This document shows positions 35,801-45,200 of a stretch of 64,000 bases of DNA, one piece after another (the stretch's first letter is position 1; the number at the start of each line of letters is the position of its first letter). Position numbers and translations under genes: made by a program. This DNA is from Parasegetibacter sp. NRK P23 (lineage in GTDB: Bacteria > Bacteroidota > Bacteroidia > Chitinophagales > Chitinophagaceae), in assembly GCF_023721715.1 (NCBI RefSeq), contig NZ_JAMDLG010000023.1, positions 62,001 through 126,000 on the forward strand, written 5' to 3'. Under the pieces are notes generated by a model. It was not told where the DNA came from and did not search any database. It saw nothing but the letters and a program-made list of their open reading frames with translations.

Positions 35801-37068
35801 AGTTCAGGGTATGGGGCTATTTTTCAATACCGGTAGCCGACAGGCTTGCCATATTGCACAAAGATCCCGCTTACGACAAGTCGGTAGACAATACCATCCA
35901 CAACCACCTGCAAATAGAAAATAAAACAGGAGAAGCCATACCTTATAAGGAACTCAGCATCCGCTACTGGCTCACGGCCGAAGAATTCGCCGCGATGACG
36001 CAGCTCTATACCGACTATGCGCAGATCGGAACAAATAAGGTGAAAATGAGCTACCGGAAACTGTCTGCGCCGCGCGAAGGCGCTTACGGTTACCTCGAAT
36101 ACCGTTTCGACAGCACCGCAGGCTTCCTATCGGCCAATGGCAATTCCGGACCCATTCAAACCTGGGCCGCCAAAAGCAACTGGACCAATTTCGAGAAGAC
36201 CAACGATTATTCCTACGCGCCCGCGGCCAACTACACGGTCAACAACCGCATAACGGTGTACCAGAACGAAGTGCTGGTGGGCGGAACAGAGCCATCGGAA
36301 ATACCGCTGGTGAATAGTCTGAAAGCATACAGCCGCAATGCGGGCAATGCTGCCAATACGATCGCCACCTTCGTAAAACTGAATAATGAAGGCAATGTGC
36401 CGGTAAGTTACCAGGATATCACGCTTCGCTACTGGTTTACCGCGGATGGCGGCAGTACCGTGAATTATTACCTCGACCACGCCGCTATGGGCAATGCGTA
36501 TGTGAAGGGGAAAATCGTAAAAACGGCGATACCATTAAATGGCGCGGATACTTACCTGGAGTTGTCCTTCACCGCGCCGGATAGTTTGTACCCCGCCAGT
36601 ACAACGGGAAATATCCAGCAGCGCATGGCCAAAAGCAACTGGAGCGCTTTCAACCAGGTCAACGACCACTCTTTCCGACCGGAAGATATTTTCGGTGAGA
36701 ACGTGCACCTTACCGTCTATCTGAAGGGGCAACTGGTATATGGTACGGAGCCTGCCGCATTGCCTGCCGGTATCATCACTGCAAACAAAACCGTTACGGC
36801 TCCGGAAGACAAGGGCCTTTCAGTACAACTCATGCAAAACCCTGTGCCAGGCAACGAAGTAGGGGTGCAGGTGAGTGGGGCCGCCGGCCGCAGACTGGAT
36901 ATCGTACTCACGGATGCAGCGGGAAGAATCCTGGGGGTAAGGAAAATTCAGGCGGCCGCGGTGTTTGAGAAACAGCGGTTGTTGCTGCCCGGCCAGGCTG
37001 CAGGAATTTATTTCATCAAAGTGATGATGGGGAATGAAACCCGTACTTTACAAGTGATCCGCCTGTAA
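32809..37068 (+). CDS. Giant T9SS cargo: zincin domain, beta-helix, two discoidin-like, two CBM3-like modules
   Basis: A 1,419-residue secreted protein. Signal peptide 1-18. A DUF6055-type zincin domain has H150-E-L-T-H154 and a downstream candidate third ligand E180 in WETHANFM, a gluzincin-like pattern. A beta-helix of NAVLTDNVVVSGNG-type turns spans about 457-570. Two discoidin (F5/8)-like modules, about 627-765 and 864-1003, share ATPSTSYVSPWESLAAV-type starts, with a fibronectin-III-like domain between them. Two CBM3-like cellulose-binding modules lie at about 1008-1163 and 1167-1315 (LSIRYWLTAEE, ITLRYWFTADG). A type-A T9SS sorting domain lies at about 1335-1419. The architecture suggests an extracellular protease-like enzyme targeted to plant cell walls. 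It is an independent unit with its own terminator, next to an arabinose-type utilisation locus. Confidence 0.87.
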   Translation: MRYYCTLILLCLTLIVSAQKQIYIPHVFTTDPALSTWSYSRSAQSENFVCFWGPVVGEHPETYADPNLRFTPAQVLDTLEKVYEKFVHEIKFCNDDTSTNLGKYKIIIVMNDTWPPGGPTGWAFGSSYDDVIGAMWVHPNATRDGAVLSHELTHSLQGQNNIDRNRVGGFRNPSTGAIWETHANFMRLQMYPQFAKEDASRWMATRSFQFSSTRHHYCAFNLLLTIQELDSLGMVNRLWYESAADEHPLMTYRRLKGWTQTQLNDFIWQYAKRDVIADYKVLGTGDIIRAERRRLQDAEPHNLWRQYTVLKRVNDSTPRYVVQDYEAPQDYGYNIIPLHPTCANRMVKLKFKGHAEAAGAGWRYGFVAVKADGKTARYSASYSAPEAEVSFAMQEDETALYLVVAGAPSSHTTYVWEAGFPKIKRFPYEISVANAVPEGHQSGYRDEFRSAGHIHANGGGWVSNSATVDASVFVGPQALVRGTSRLTGNVRVEGTAWVENAVLTDNVVVSGNGRIFSGSFSGNVQVTDNAVLNYCNASGRVVVKQNALLWGATLGNGVVVGGDAEIGNCNTTGVYLQTPDFNNGRTACDGKGATDLSNIDINPAYTLFSNEAMAISEVPPCIPAAFVQNLALSATPSTSYVSPWESLAAVKDGYTPAGSGDRGHGVYGNWNNPNSFQWVQYEWPQAHLINKMDVYWFDDNNGVRTPDTAYAEYWKDGAWVALGSVPVQRNVFNTVLPGNISTDKIRLSMRSNTQSTGIIEWRVWGADSVLPAPGYQLMSFAGTRTDGANQLQWETIADDSVTQYELEYGTDSIHFMKVGTVSKNGAQSYQVVHASNSGNSYYRLRQVFSSGTSVYSAVVKISTVVENLAMQAIPSTSYVSPWESLAAVNDGFTPLRSNDKAHGAYGNWYNPASLQWVAYEWPANCVMDKAEIYWFDDGGGVRTPTTAYLEYWNDTAWVHVADVPLVKDTFNTVPLHGLNASRLRVVMKNELESTGILEFRVWGYFSIPVADRLAILHKDPAYDKSVDNTIHNHLQIENKTGEAIPYKELSIRYWLTAEEFAAMTQLYTDYAQIGTNKVKMSYRKLSAPREGAYGYLEYRFDSTAGFLSANGNSGPIQTWAAKSNWTNFEKTNDYSYAPAANYTVNNRITVYQNEVLVGGTEPSEIPLVNSLKAYSRNAGNAANTIATFVKLNNEGNVPVSYQDITLRYWFTADGGSTVNYYLDHAAMGNAYVKGKIVKTAIPLNGADTYLELSFTAPDSLYPASTTGNIQQRMAKSNWSAFNQVNDHSFRPEDIFGENVHLTVYLKGQLVYGTEPAALPAGIITANKTVTAPEDKGLSVQLMQNPVPGNEVGVQVSGAAGRRLDIVLTDAAGRILGVRKIQAAAVFEKQRLLLPGQAAGIYFIKVMMGNETRTLQVIRL

Positions 37069-37100
37069 CAGTGATCCTTATCCGGGATTTCCCGATAGCA

Positions 37101-37138
37101 AAAAAGGTACTACCGTATTCGCCGGTAGTACCTTTTTT
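37101..37138. terminator. Bidirectional terminator after the giant T9SS cargo
   Basis: GGTACTACCG (37106-37115) pairs perfectly with CGGTAGTACC (37123-37132), flanked by an A run and a T run; it serves the cargo gene and the convergent GH43 gene. Confidence 0.85.
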
Positions 37139-37250
37139 ATTGCTGCTCTATTGTTTCATCAAAGGCTGGGCAGATCAGCGGATGAACACTTTTCAGCTTC
37201 CGTTGTGTCACTCACTGCATCTTCCGGAGCGCTGCTCATCTTTTGGACTT

Positions 37251-39410
37251 TCAACGCAAAGGCTGCACACCTTCATGTGTAGGTACCACCTTTTGAATGC
37301 TGCCGTCTTCATTGAACAGCATTTTATCGATGCATACTTCCCGGTTAAAACCTGCCGCGCCACCCATATGGATGCCGTTGGGGTAATTGAACCTGTGGTA
37401 AACGATGTACCACTCATCTTTACCAGGGATTTGCAGCACCGAATTGTGTCCCGTGCCAAATATGCCCTTCTCTTTGTCCTGGATCAGGATCAGGTTGTCT
37501 TTGGAAAAGCTGATTTTCCCCAGCGGGGAATCGGAGGTGCCGTAGCGCACCTGGTAGTCGGCGTCCCTGGTATCGTTTTGTGACCACAGGAAATAGTACT
37601 TACCCTTCCTGTAAAATACATAGGCGCCTTCCCTGAAATCGTTGGTAGGCGTCATAATGCGAAGGGTGCTTTTGTTAATGCTGGTCATGTCATCGTTGAG
37701 TTCCGCGCCGGCCATGTAGCCATTGCCCCAGTACAGGTAGCTCTTCCCGGAAACGGGGTCTGTAAATACATCGGGGTCTATCTCCTGACCGCCACTAATG
37801 CCTTCCGGATGCCCGGCGATGAGGGGCGTACCAAGGTCTTTGAACGGACCTGTAGGATTGTCGGCTACGGCCACGCCAATTTTCTGCGCGGCGGTGAAAT
37901 AGTAAAAGTATTTGTAAACGCCGTTGATCTTTTTCTCTACAATGCAGGGCGCCCATGCGTTCCTGTTGGCCCACTGCACATCGCTTCCCAACTGGATGAT
38001 CTTACCGCTGTCTGTCCAGTTCACCAGGTCGGGGGAAGAAAATACTTTGAAGTAGGTGCCGGACCATCCGTCGAAGCCGTCACTGGTCGGGTAAATATAA
38101 TACCGGCCTGTTTTTTCTGAATAAAGTACTTCGGGGTCGGCATAAAATCCGCGGAGCACCGGGTTATGGGAAAATTTCAGTGAAGCCTGGTAGGTTGTTT
38201 TTTTACCGCCGGTGGTAACGGTGACCGGTGTTTTTGCCGTGGTGAAATTCAGCGTGGCGGGCTGAACGGAAGTACCGGGCAGTGGCGCGAACTTCAGCGA
38301 GATGTTGCGTTTGTCGGCATTGGGCATCGCGGTAAACTGAACGGTTTTAGCCGCGGTATCAATTACTGTATTGATGGGCTTGATAGAAGGGGAACTGGCC
38401 GACTTCAGCAATGCCAGCGGGGAGTACCATTTTGCCGTGAGGGCCTGGGCCTCCTTTTCCGTGATCGGCATCACCGTGCCATGTCTGGGGTGGAAATCCA
38501 TGGAGATGTTCTGGTCCACCACCTTGAAATTTTCAAGGTCGCTGGTATGCGTGAACTGGTATTTACCGCTGGTGTACATATCGTACATCATGATGTACCC
38601 GCTGCCATCGTTCAGTTTGAAGATGCCTGATCCTTCCACGGCCTCTTTGGTTTGTTGCAGGTAGCGGTCCTGTTGTACATAGCCGCCCGTTAATTTTTTG
38701 GATACCGCCTTTTTAATGCCGTTGCCATCTCCTTCAGTTTTATAAAAGAGGTGAAACACGCCGTCTTTTTCAATGATGTCGGCATCTATGCAGGACTTGT
38801 TACCGGGGCTCACGAACAATTCCTTTGGCGCTTCTTCAAAGCCAGTGAAGTCTTTGTTCGCATAGGCATAGTAAATTTTATCTGTTCCACCTTTGTACTT
38901 CATCGACCAGTACACCATATATTTTTTTGCCTGTGCATCATAAATGGTTTGTGGTGCCCAAACCCGCTCCAGGTCTTCCTGGCCGGGATAGGTTTGTTGA
39001 ATGTCTATCGCTTTCGAGGTCCAGTTGATGAGGTCGTTCGATCTCAGCAATACCATTCCCCGGTTCGAGCTCCAGCCGTTGGCGCTCACCATATCGGTTA
39101 CCACCATGTAGAAAGTTTTGCCGTCGGCGCCCCGTAAAATATGGGGATCGCGTACACCACCGGTTTTGCTGATTTCTTCCGACCGGATCAGGGGCATATT
39201 GTTGTTCAGCGCATGATAGGTATACCCGTCTTTGCTCAGTGCAAAGCAAATGGCTTCATCTCTTTTCGCGTTGCCTTTAAAATAAGTGAAAAGGTAAGCC
39301 TGGTATTTCTTGTCATTGGCCGACTGCTTCTTTTTTGAAGTTTGCGCCAGCGCGGAAAATGTGGTGAGCAAGGTAGCAGACAAAAAAAATGGAATGAGGC
39401 GTCGTCTCAT
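37251..39410 (-). CDS. Secreted twin-domain glycoside hydrolase family 43 protein
   Basis: A 719-residue protein with signal peptide MRRRLIPFFLSATLLTTFSALAQ, which decides the start at 39410 over an ATG ten codons upstream. It holds two five-bladed propeller domains of the GH43 type. In the C-terminal domain (about 415-715) the catalytic residues are visible: base D in FYADPEVLY, pKa-modulating D in EIDPDVFTD and acid E in FREGAYVFY. The N-terminal domain (about 35-330) has GGVRDPHILRG, CIDADII and VEGSGIF but starts AYLFTYF where the base Asp is usually found, so its activity is doubtful. Likely an alpha-L-arabinofuranosidase/arabinanase or xylosidase. It lies 45 bases behind the AraC gene in one operon. 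Confidence 0.88.
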   Translation of the reverse strand: MRRRLIPFFLSATLLTTFSALAQTSKKKQSANDKKYQAYLFTYFKGNAKRDEAICFALSKDGYTYHALNNNMPLIRSEEISKTGGVRDPHILRGADGKTFYMVVTDMVSANGWSSNRGMVLLRSNDLINWTSKAIDIQQTYPGQEDLERVWAPQTIYDAQAKKYMVYWSMKYKGGTDKIYYAYANKDFTGFEEAPKELFVSPGNKSCIDADIIEKDGVFHLFYKTEGDGNGIKKAVSKKLTGGYVQQDRYLQQTKEAVEGSGIFKLNDGSGYIMMYDMYTSGKYQFTHTSDLENFKVVDQNISMDFHPRHGTVMPITEKEAQALTAKWYSPLALLKSASSPSIKPINTVIDTAAKTVQFTAMPNADKRNISLKFAPLPGTSVQPATLNFTTAKTPVTVTTGGKKTTYQASLKFSHNPVLRGFYADPEVLYSEKTGRYYIYPTSDGFDGWSGTYFKVFSSPDLVNWTDSGKIIQLGSDVQWANRNAWAPCIVEKKINGVYKYFYYFTAAQKIGVAVADNPTGPFKDLGTPLIAGHPEGISGGQEIDPDVFTDPVSGKSYLYWGNGYMAGAELNDDMTSINKSTLRIMTPTNDFREGAYVFYRKGKYYFLWSQNDTRDADYQVRYGTSDSPLGKISFSKDNLILIQDKEKGIFGTGHNSVLQIPGKDEWYIVYHRFNYPNGIHMGGAAGFNREVCIDKMLFNEDGSIQKVVPTHEGVQPLR

Positions 39411-39455
39411 TGTACTGTGTTGTTTTATGGTTGAAAACATTAGAATGTAAAAGTA

Positions 39456-40343
39456 TTAACGGCTTGTAAGGCTCACGTTGTTGAGCTTCTTGTATTCACC
39501 GGGTGTAACCTTTGTAATCTTTTTGAAGATTCTGCAAAAGTAAGGAGTATTTTCAAATCCGGTTTCTTCTGCGATACTATTATAAGAAAGATCGGTGGTG
39601 GCTATCAGGTATTGCGCGCGTTGTATTCTTTTGTTGTGAATATAATTGAGCGGCCTTTCTCCCGTGAATTGTAAGAACAACCTGGAGAAGTAGTCGTGGT
39701 GAAGGTTTACTTCCTTTGCGATGGTGTGCACCGTAAGGTTTTCTTTCAGGTTAACATGAATATAACTGATGGCCTCCAGTATTTTGGAGGGCGAGGAAGC
39801 AACATTGCTGGCCGCGAATTCATTTGAATGCATGAACCTCGAAATCAGTTGCAGCAGGATGCCCTGACTTTCGAGGTAAACCGCGTCGCTTACTTTTTCA
39901 TTGAGTTCCTCATAGTGTGTGTAATAGTCTTTTTTTTCGTAGGCCCTTGGGTTATCGGATCGGTTAATGCCCCTGCCCGGATTGCTTTTCAGCAATTGCC
40001 GGATGTTTTGTACGTCAACATCTCTCGCGGGAATTTTAAATACTTTCCTGTTCTGCTCGAACAGGGAGGTGGTTTCCGCGAACTCTTCAAAGAAGTGAAT
40101 GAAGTACTGGCTTAAAAACGATTCGCAGCGCAGGTTACACAAGGTGAAACTGGGAATAATATAAAGATGCCCGGGCTCCAGCACGATTTTCTTTTTCCCG
40201 TCCTGTATATAACCTTCTCCATCATCAATGTAATAAATCCGGTAATAAGGACTGAGTACGTTGGGATAGTTCCACTTCTCGCTCAGCTTTACATGGTCCA
40301 CATGCAGCAGGGAGAAGCTGTGTTTCAATACTCTTTTGTTCAT
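39456..40343 (-). CDS. AraC-family transcriptional regulator with cupin sensor
   Basis: The 295-residue regulator has an N-terminal cupin-like ligand domain (about 25-100: YYRIYYIDDGEGYIQDG, LEPGHLYIIP). The C-terminal double helix-turn-helix covers about 190-288: ENLTVHTIAKEVNLHHDYFSRLFLQFTGERPLNYI and YNSIAEETGFENTPYFCRIFKKITKVTPGEYK. AraC proteins of this form sense a sugar and activate nearby genes. It heads the operon with GH43 and is divergent from the aldo/keto reductase-mutarotase-SusC genes, with a 354-base shared control region. It is the obvious candidate regulator for both. Confidence 0.92.
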   Translation of the reverse strand: MNKRVLKHSFSLLHVDHVKLSEKWNYPNVLSPYYRIYYIDDGEGYIQDGKKKIVLEPGHLYIIPSFTLCNLRCESFLSQYFIHFFEEFAETTSLFEQNRKVFKIPARDVDVQNIRQLLKSNPGRGINRSDNPRAYEKKDYYTHYEELNEKVSDAVYLESQGILLQLISRFMHSNEFAASNVASSPSKILEAISYIHVNLKENLTVHTIAKEVNLHHDYFSRLFLQFTGERPLNYIHNKRIQRAQYLIATTDLSYNSIAEETGFENTPYFCRIFKKITKVTPGEYKKLNNVSLTSR

Positions 40344-40643
40344 AGATGCAAGCGTTTGAAAAAAGGGGTAAAAGTCTCTTTTGTATAAAGGAAAGTCTTT
40401 TTAGGATAAATATAGAATGTGAAGGGTGAATATTTTTGTAAAGTTGATAATGCTAAATGCATTGCATTGGTTCTACCGGAAACGGATACCTGAATTTGAA
40501 TATTGTATTGTTCAGATAGCGGGAATGTATAACCATTTGTAAAGCACAGTTTGTACGATTGCCGGTTGCTGTATGGCTCCTCACCCAGGATCCACAGTTC
40601 TTTGGATCTTTTAATCGGATAGTAATTTATTTTTTGTGCCGGG
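40344..40643. other. Divergent control region between AraC and aldo/keto reductase genes
   Basis: This A/T-rich stretch has no ORF. It contains GCTAAATGCATTGCATTGG with overlapping short palindromes (ATGCAT, TGCA) near 40450 and a GGATCC...GGATC pair near 40589-40610. These are possible but unproven regulator sites. No clear -7 box faces the AraC gene. Confidence 0.4.
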
Positions 40644-40651
40644 TAGTTTTG
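40644..40651 (+). promoter_or_regulatory. Candidate -7 box for aldo/keto reductase operon
   Basis: TAGTTTTG matches TAnnTTTG exactly, 46 bases before the ATG at 40698. No matching -33 box, as expected if an AraC-type activator is needed. Confidence 0.45.
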
Positions 40652-40697
40652 CGGTGGTGATAGTTTGGGTCACATTGTTTTTTTAAAGTAGTAATAA

Positions 40698-41720
40698 ATG
40701 AGCGCGTTTTTAGCTGCGGAATGGCCAGGGATATGTTTCGGAACAAGCGGATTGGGTAATTTATTTACAGCGCTTCCATTTGAAACGAAACAGGCTATTG
40801 TAGGCGCGAGTATCGAATGTACCAGTGGGAAAACCATTTTCGACTCCGCGGGAAAGTATGGTGCGGGACTTGCGCTGGAAGTACTGGGCGATTGTTTTGC
40901 CGCCATGCAGGCCGATCCCGCGAAAGTGGTGGTCAGCAATAAGCTTGGCTGGTACAGGACTGCTTTGAAAACAGCGGAGCCCACCTTTGAGCCCGGGGTA
41001 TGGAAAGACCTTCAGCACGACGCGGTACAGCGCATCAGCTATAACGGCATACTGGAGTGTTTTGAACAGGGAAATGAATTGTTGAAGGGCTACATTCCGC
41101 AAATGGTTTCCGTGCACGATCCCGACGAATACCTGGCGGGGGCTGCGAACGATGTTCATGCCCATGCGCGGTTTGATGATATACTGAACGCTTACCAGGC
41201 CTTGCGTGACCTGAAAGACAAAGGAAAGGTGAGCATGATTGGTGTAGGCGCGAAAGACTGGCGCGTGATCAGGCGCATCGCTGAATATGTTGACCTGGAC
41301 TGGATCATGATCGCGAACAGCATGACGGTAAAAAGTCATCCTGCCGAGCTGCTGGATTTTATCGCCGCGGCTTATAGCAAAGGAATTCGTGTAATTAATT
41401 CCGCTGTTTTTCATTCCGGCTTCCTGGTGGGCGGCGCGTATTACGATTACAGGTTGGTGGGCGGTGTTCAGTCCGGTGATCTTGAATTGCTGACCTGGCG
41501 GCGCCGTTTCTTTGAGTTATGCGATGAATTCAATGTAAAGCCCGCGGCGGCATGCGTGCAATTTGCGGTTGGGGTTCCCGGTGTTGTGAGCATTGCACTG
41601 AATACTACTGACCCTTCGCGTGTGCCCGGAAATGTGGGACTTGTTGAAAACCGACTTCCCGAAAGTTTCTGGCAGGCATTGAAGGAACATAAACTGATCG
41701 ACTTTATACCCGTCTTCTGA
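40698..41720 (+). CDS. Aldo/keto reductase, L-fucose/D-threo-aldose dehydrogenase-like
   Basis: A 340-residue TIM-barrel NAD(P)-dependent oxidoreductase. The AKR catalytic tetrad can be picked out: D49 and Y54 in FDSAGKYG, K82 in SNKLGW and H140 in VSVHDPDEY. The sequence pattern (GTSGLGNLF, NSAVFHSGFLVGG) resembles the D-threo-aldose/L-fucose 1-dehydrogenase branch, which oxidises a free aldose to its lactone. The next gene encodes a sugar mutarotase, fitting a sugar-oxidation step. The exact sugar (L-fucose, L-galactose, D- or L-arabinose) is not determinable. It is the first gene of a probable operon. Confidence 0.85.
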   Translation: MSAFLAAEWPGICFGTSGLGNLFTALPFETKQAIVGASIECTSGKTIFDSAGKYGAGLALEVLGDCFAAMQADPAKVVVSNKLGWYRTALKTAEPTFEPGVWKDLQHDAVQRISYNGILECFEQGNELLKGYIPQMVSVHDPDEYLAGAANDVHAHARFDDILNAYQALRDLKDKGKVSMIGVGAKDWRVIRRIAEYVDLDWIMIANSMTVKSHPAELLDFIAAAYSKGIRVINSAVFHSGFLVGGAYYDYRLVGGVQSGDLELLTWRRRFFELCDEFNVKPAAACVQFAVGVPGVVSIALNTTDPSRVPGNVGLVENRLPESFWQALKEHKLIDFIPVF

Positions 41721-41754
41721 AGGATAAGCAAGGCGTTCAACAAAAAGAATGTAC

Positions 41755-42117
41755 ATGAAAAGATATTGCCTGGCGCTTGATCTTAAAGAAGATAAGGAGC
41801 TTATTGAGTCTTATCGTGAATGGCACAAAGCTGAAAATGCCTGGCCCGAAATACAACAGAGTATCAGGGATGCCGGGGTACTTCAGATGGAAATATATTG
41901 CATCGGCAACCGGTTGTTCATGATCATGGAAACAGTGGATGATTTTTGTTTTGAAAAGAAAGCTTTAATGGATGCCGCGAATCCTAAAGTGATGGAGTGG
42001 GAGCGTTTGATGTCGCGTTTCCAGCGCCCTTTGCCCTGGGCCAAAGAAGGAGAGAAATGGCTTGTCATGAACAGGATTTACGCGTTGGAACCGGCACTCG
42101 AAGAAGTTGTAGGTTAA
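41755..42117 (+). CDS. L-rhamnose/L-fucose mutarotase family protein
   Basis: This 120-residue protein of the RhaM (DUF718) family has a dimeric alpha/beta-barrel fold and interconverts sugar anomers. Conserved elements: MKRYCLALDLKED start, WHKAENAWPEIQQSI (the H-x-x-x-WPE active-site helix, here one residue longer than in E. coli RhaM), MEIYCIGNRLFMIMET, and W-rich AKEGEKWLVMNRIY at the C-terminus. ATG at 41755 is chosen because the family starts MKR; an ATG two codons upstream at 41749 is possible. It lies 34 bases after the aldo/keto reductase, which would use the anomer it produces. Confidence 0.87.
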   Translation: MKRYCLALDLKEDKELIESYREWHKAENAWPEIQQSIRDAGVLQMEIYCIGNRLFMIMETVDDFCFEKKALMDAANPKVMEWERLMSRFQRPLPWAKEGEKWLVMNRIYALEPALEEVVG

Positions 42118-42172
42118 GAAACTTATTTTGTCGGCTACACGAAGCCGTTATCTCAGTAACGCATTTCAATTG

Positions 42173-42203
42173 ATCTGCTGATACCCGTTAACCCTCAGCG
42201 GAT
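42173..42203 (+). other. Hairpin in the leader before the second susC
   Basis: ATCTGCTGA (42173-42181) pairs with TCAGCGGAT (42195-42203), nine positions with one G-T, around a 13-base loop. There is no T run. It lies 72 bases before susC and could be a weak terminator for the preceding pair or a regulatory leader structure. Confidence 0.3.
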
Positions 42204-42275
42204 TGTAGGAATAGACCCATATTTAAAACCAGCGCAGCGGAGCCTATCCGGGCGCGTAAAACCAAAGTCTAACGT

Positions 42276-45200
42276 ATGCTTCGATTGAAACACCGTTGGG
42301 GCCACTTCGTCCCCATTGGGAAAGCCATTCCCATTCTTTTCTGCATGTTTCTTCTTTTTTGTCAGGCTATCAGGGCGCAATCACCCGCTAAATTCAGCGG
42401 TGTGGTAACCGACAGTGCGTCGGGTGAGAAATTGCCCCATGTAACCATTGTCATCAAAGGGAGCCTGCAGGGTGGAAGTTCAGATGACAACGGCAATTTT
42501 GAACTCGATGTATCAGGAGATCGTGTCACGCTCGAATTCTCCCGTGTAGGTTACCTCAACAAAGTGCAGGTGCTGGAAAAAGGCAAACCCGCCATTATTC
42601 AGATGGTTGCGCTCGGCAATGAAATGGAAGATGTGGCCGTGGTCGCTTTCGGCAGACAGAAAAAATCAAGTATGGTGAGCGCCATTACCACGATTGATCC
42701 AAGCGACCTGAAAGTGCCGTCGAGTAACCTGACCACCGCGTTGGCCGGCAGGCTGGCCGGTGTAATCGCTTACCAACGCACAGGTGAACCAGGGCAGGAC
42801 AACGCTTCCTTCTTCATACGCGGCGTTACTACATTCGGCTATAAAAAAGATCCGCTGATCATGATGGATGGGGTAGAAGTAACTCCAACCGACCTGGCAA
42901 GGATGCAGCCCGATGATATCGCCAGCTTCTCCATCATGCGCGACGCCACCGCCACCGCATTATATGGTGCACGGGGCGCCAATGGCGTGATACTCGTTAC
43001 CACCAAGTCTGGTAAAGAAGGACCCGCACGCGTATCCATCCGTTTCGAAAACTCCACTTCTTCCAATACGAAAGACGTGGAACTCGCCGATCCGGTAACC
43101 TATATGCAACTCGAAAATGAAGCGGTGCTTACCCGGAATCGCCTGGGTGTATTGCCATATTCTCAGAATAAGATCGACAATACCATCGCCGGAACCGATC
43201 CTTATGTATACCCCGCCAACGACTGGATGGCTCAACTCATCAAACGGCAGACCAATAACCAGCGCCTTAACTTCAACGCCAGCGGCGGAGGAAAAGTGGC
43301 CCGGTATTATATAGCCGGATCCTTCAACCAGGACAACGGTATCCTGAAAGTGGAGAAGATGAACAATTTCAACAACAACATCAAGTTGAAAACCTACCAG
43401 CTCCGGTCGAACGTGAACATCAACATGACGAAGACCACCGAGGTGATCGTAAGGCTTACGGGCACTTTCGATGATTACCGTGGCCCGATAGATGGCGGAG
43501 CCGGCGTGTACAGTAAAATTATGCGTTCCAACCCGGTGTTGTTCCCGGCTTATTTCCCATCGGAAATCATGCCCCGGGTAAACCATCCGTTGTTCGGTAA
43601 CGCCGACGGTTCCCTGCTGATCAATCCTTATGCCGATCTGGTTCGCGGGTACAAGGATTACGCGCGTTCTACCATGAACGCCCAGGCTGAACTGAAACAG
43701 GACCTCGGCTTCGTTATAAAAGGACTGTCCGCAAGAGCGTTGTTCAATACTTCAAGGTATTCCTATTTCGATGTAAGCCGCGCGTACAACCCATTCTTCT
43801 ATTCCGTTTCCTATTACGACAGGCAGAAGGATTTGTATACGCTCAAATTGCTGAACGAAAACAGTGCTACGGAATACCTCAATTATTCTGAAGGACCGAA
43901 AGAAATCAATACCACCGCTTATCTTGAATCCGCGCTGAACTACAATACAAAGTTTGGCAACCACGATGTTTCCGGGCTGCTCGTGTACATGAAGCGCCAC
44001 CAGTTGTTCGCGAACCAGGGTACACTGCAACAGTCTTTGCCCTACCGTAACCAGGGGGTATCCGGCCGTTTCACCTATGGGTACGATAACCGTTACCTCG
44101 CGGAGTTTAACTTCGGCTACAACGGATCGGAGCGTTTCTATAAAACGGAACGGTATGGTTTCTTCCCCGCGGCGGGTGTGGGGTATTTCATCTCCAACGA
44201 AAAGTTCTGGGAACCATTGCTGAACACCATCTCCAGGTTGAAATTCAAAGCTACTTATGGATTGGTGGGGAACGACGCGATCGGCAGCGCTTCAGACAGG
44301 TTCTTTTACCTCTCGGAAGTAAACATGAATGATGCCGCGGTGGGCGCTACTTTCGGCGAGAACTTCGGCTATTACAGAAACGGTATTACCGTAAACAGGT
44401 ACAACAACGAAGACATTACCTGGGAACGCGCCAAATCGCTCACGCTTGGGATGGAAATGGGGCTTTTCAATAATTTCAATGTTGACATCAGCTACTTTGT
44501 ACAGAACAGGGATAACATCCTGATGAACCGTGCTTTTATTCCAGCCACCATGGGACTTTCCGCAGGCATCAGCGCCAACCTAGGCGAAGCCCGATCCAAT
44601 GGGGTGGAAGTACAGGCTACCTATAACAGGAACTTCGCCTCTGGCGTGTGGCTCCAGGCAAACGGCAACTTCACCTTCGCGAAAAGTAAATTCACCAAAT
44701 ACGAAGAACCCGCGTACAACGAGCCCTACAAATACCGTATCGGAAGATCCATTAACCAGATCTATGGTTTTGTCGCGGAACGCCTGTTCGTGGACGAACA
44801 TGAAGTGGCCAACGCGCCACGACAAAACTACGGCGAATACATGGCGGGTGATCTCAAATACAGGGACGTGAATGGCGACGGCGAGATCACCGACCTGGAC
44901 ATCGTTCCCATCGGTTACCCCACGGTACCTGAAATTATCTACGGTTTCGGTTTTTCTACCGGATACAAGAGCTTCGATGTGTCCATGTTCTTCCAGGGAT
45001 CGGCAAGGTCCTCTTTCTGGATCGATCCTACAGCTACCTCACCTTTTTACAACCAGCAGGCATTGCTGAAAGCTTATGCCGATGACCACTGGTCGGAAGA
45101 TAACAACGACCTGTATGCGCTTTGGCCCAGGCTCAGTACCAACGTGGTCAGCAACAACGCGCAGTGGAACACCTGGTTCATGCGCAACGGTGCTTTCCTT

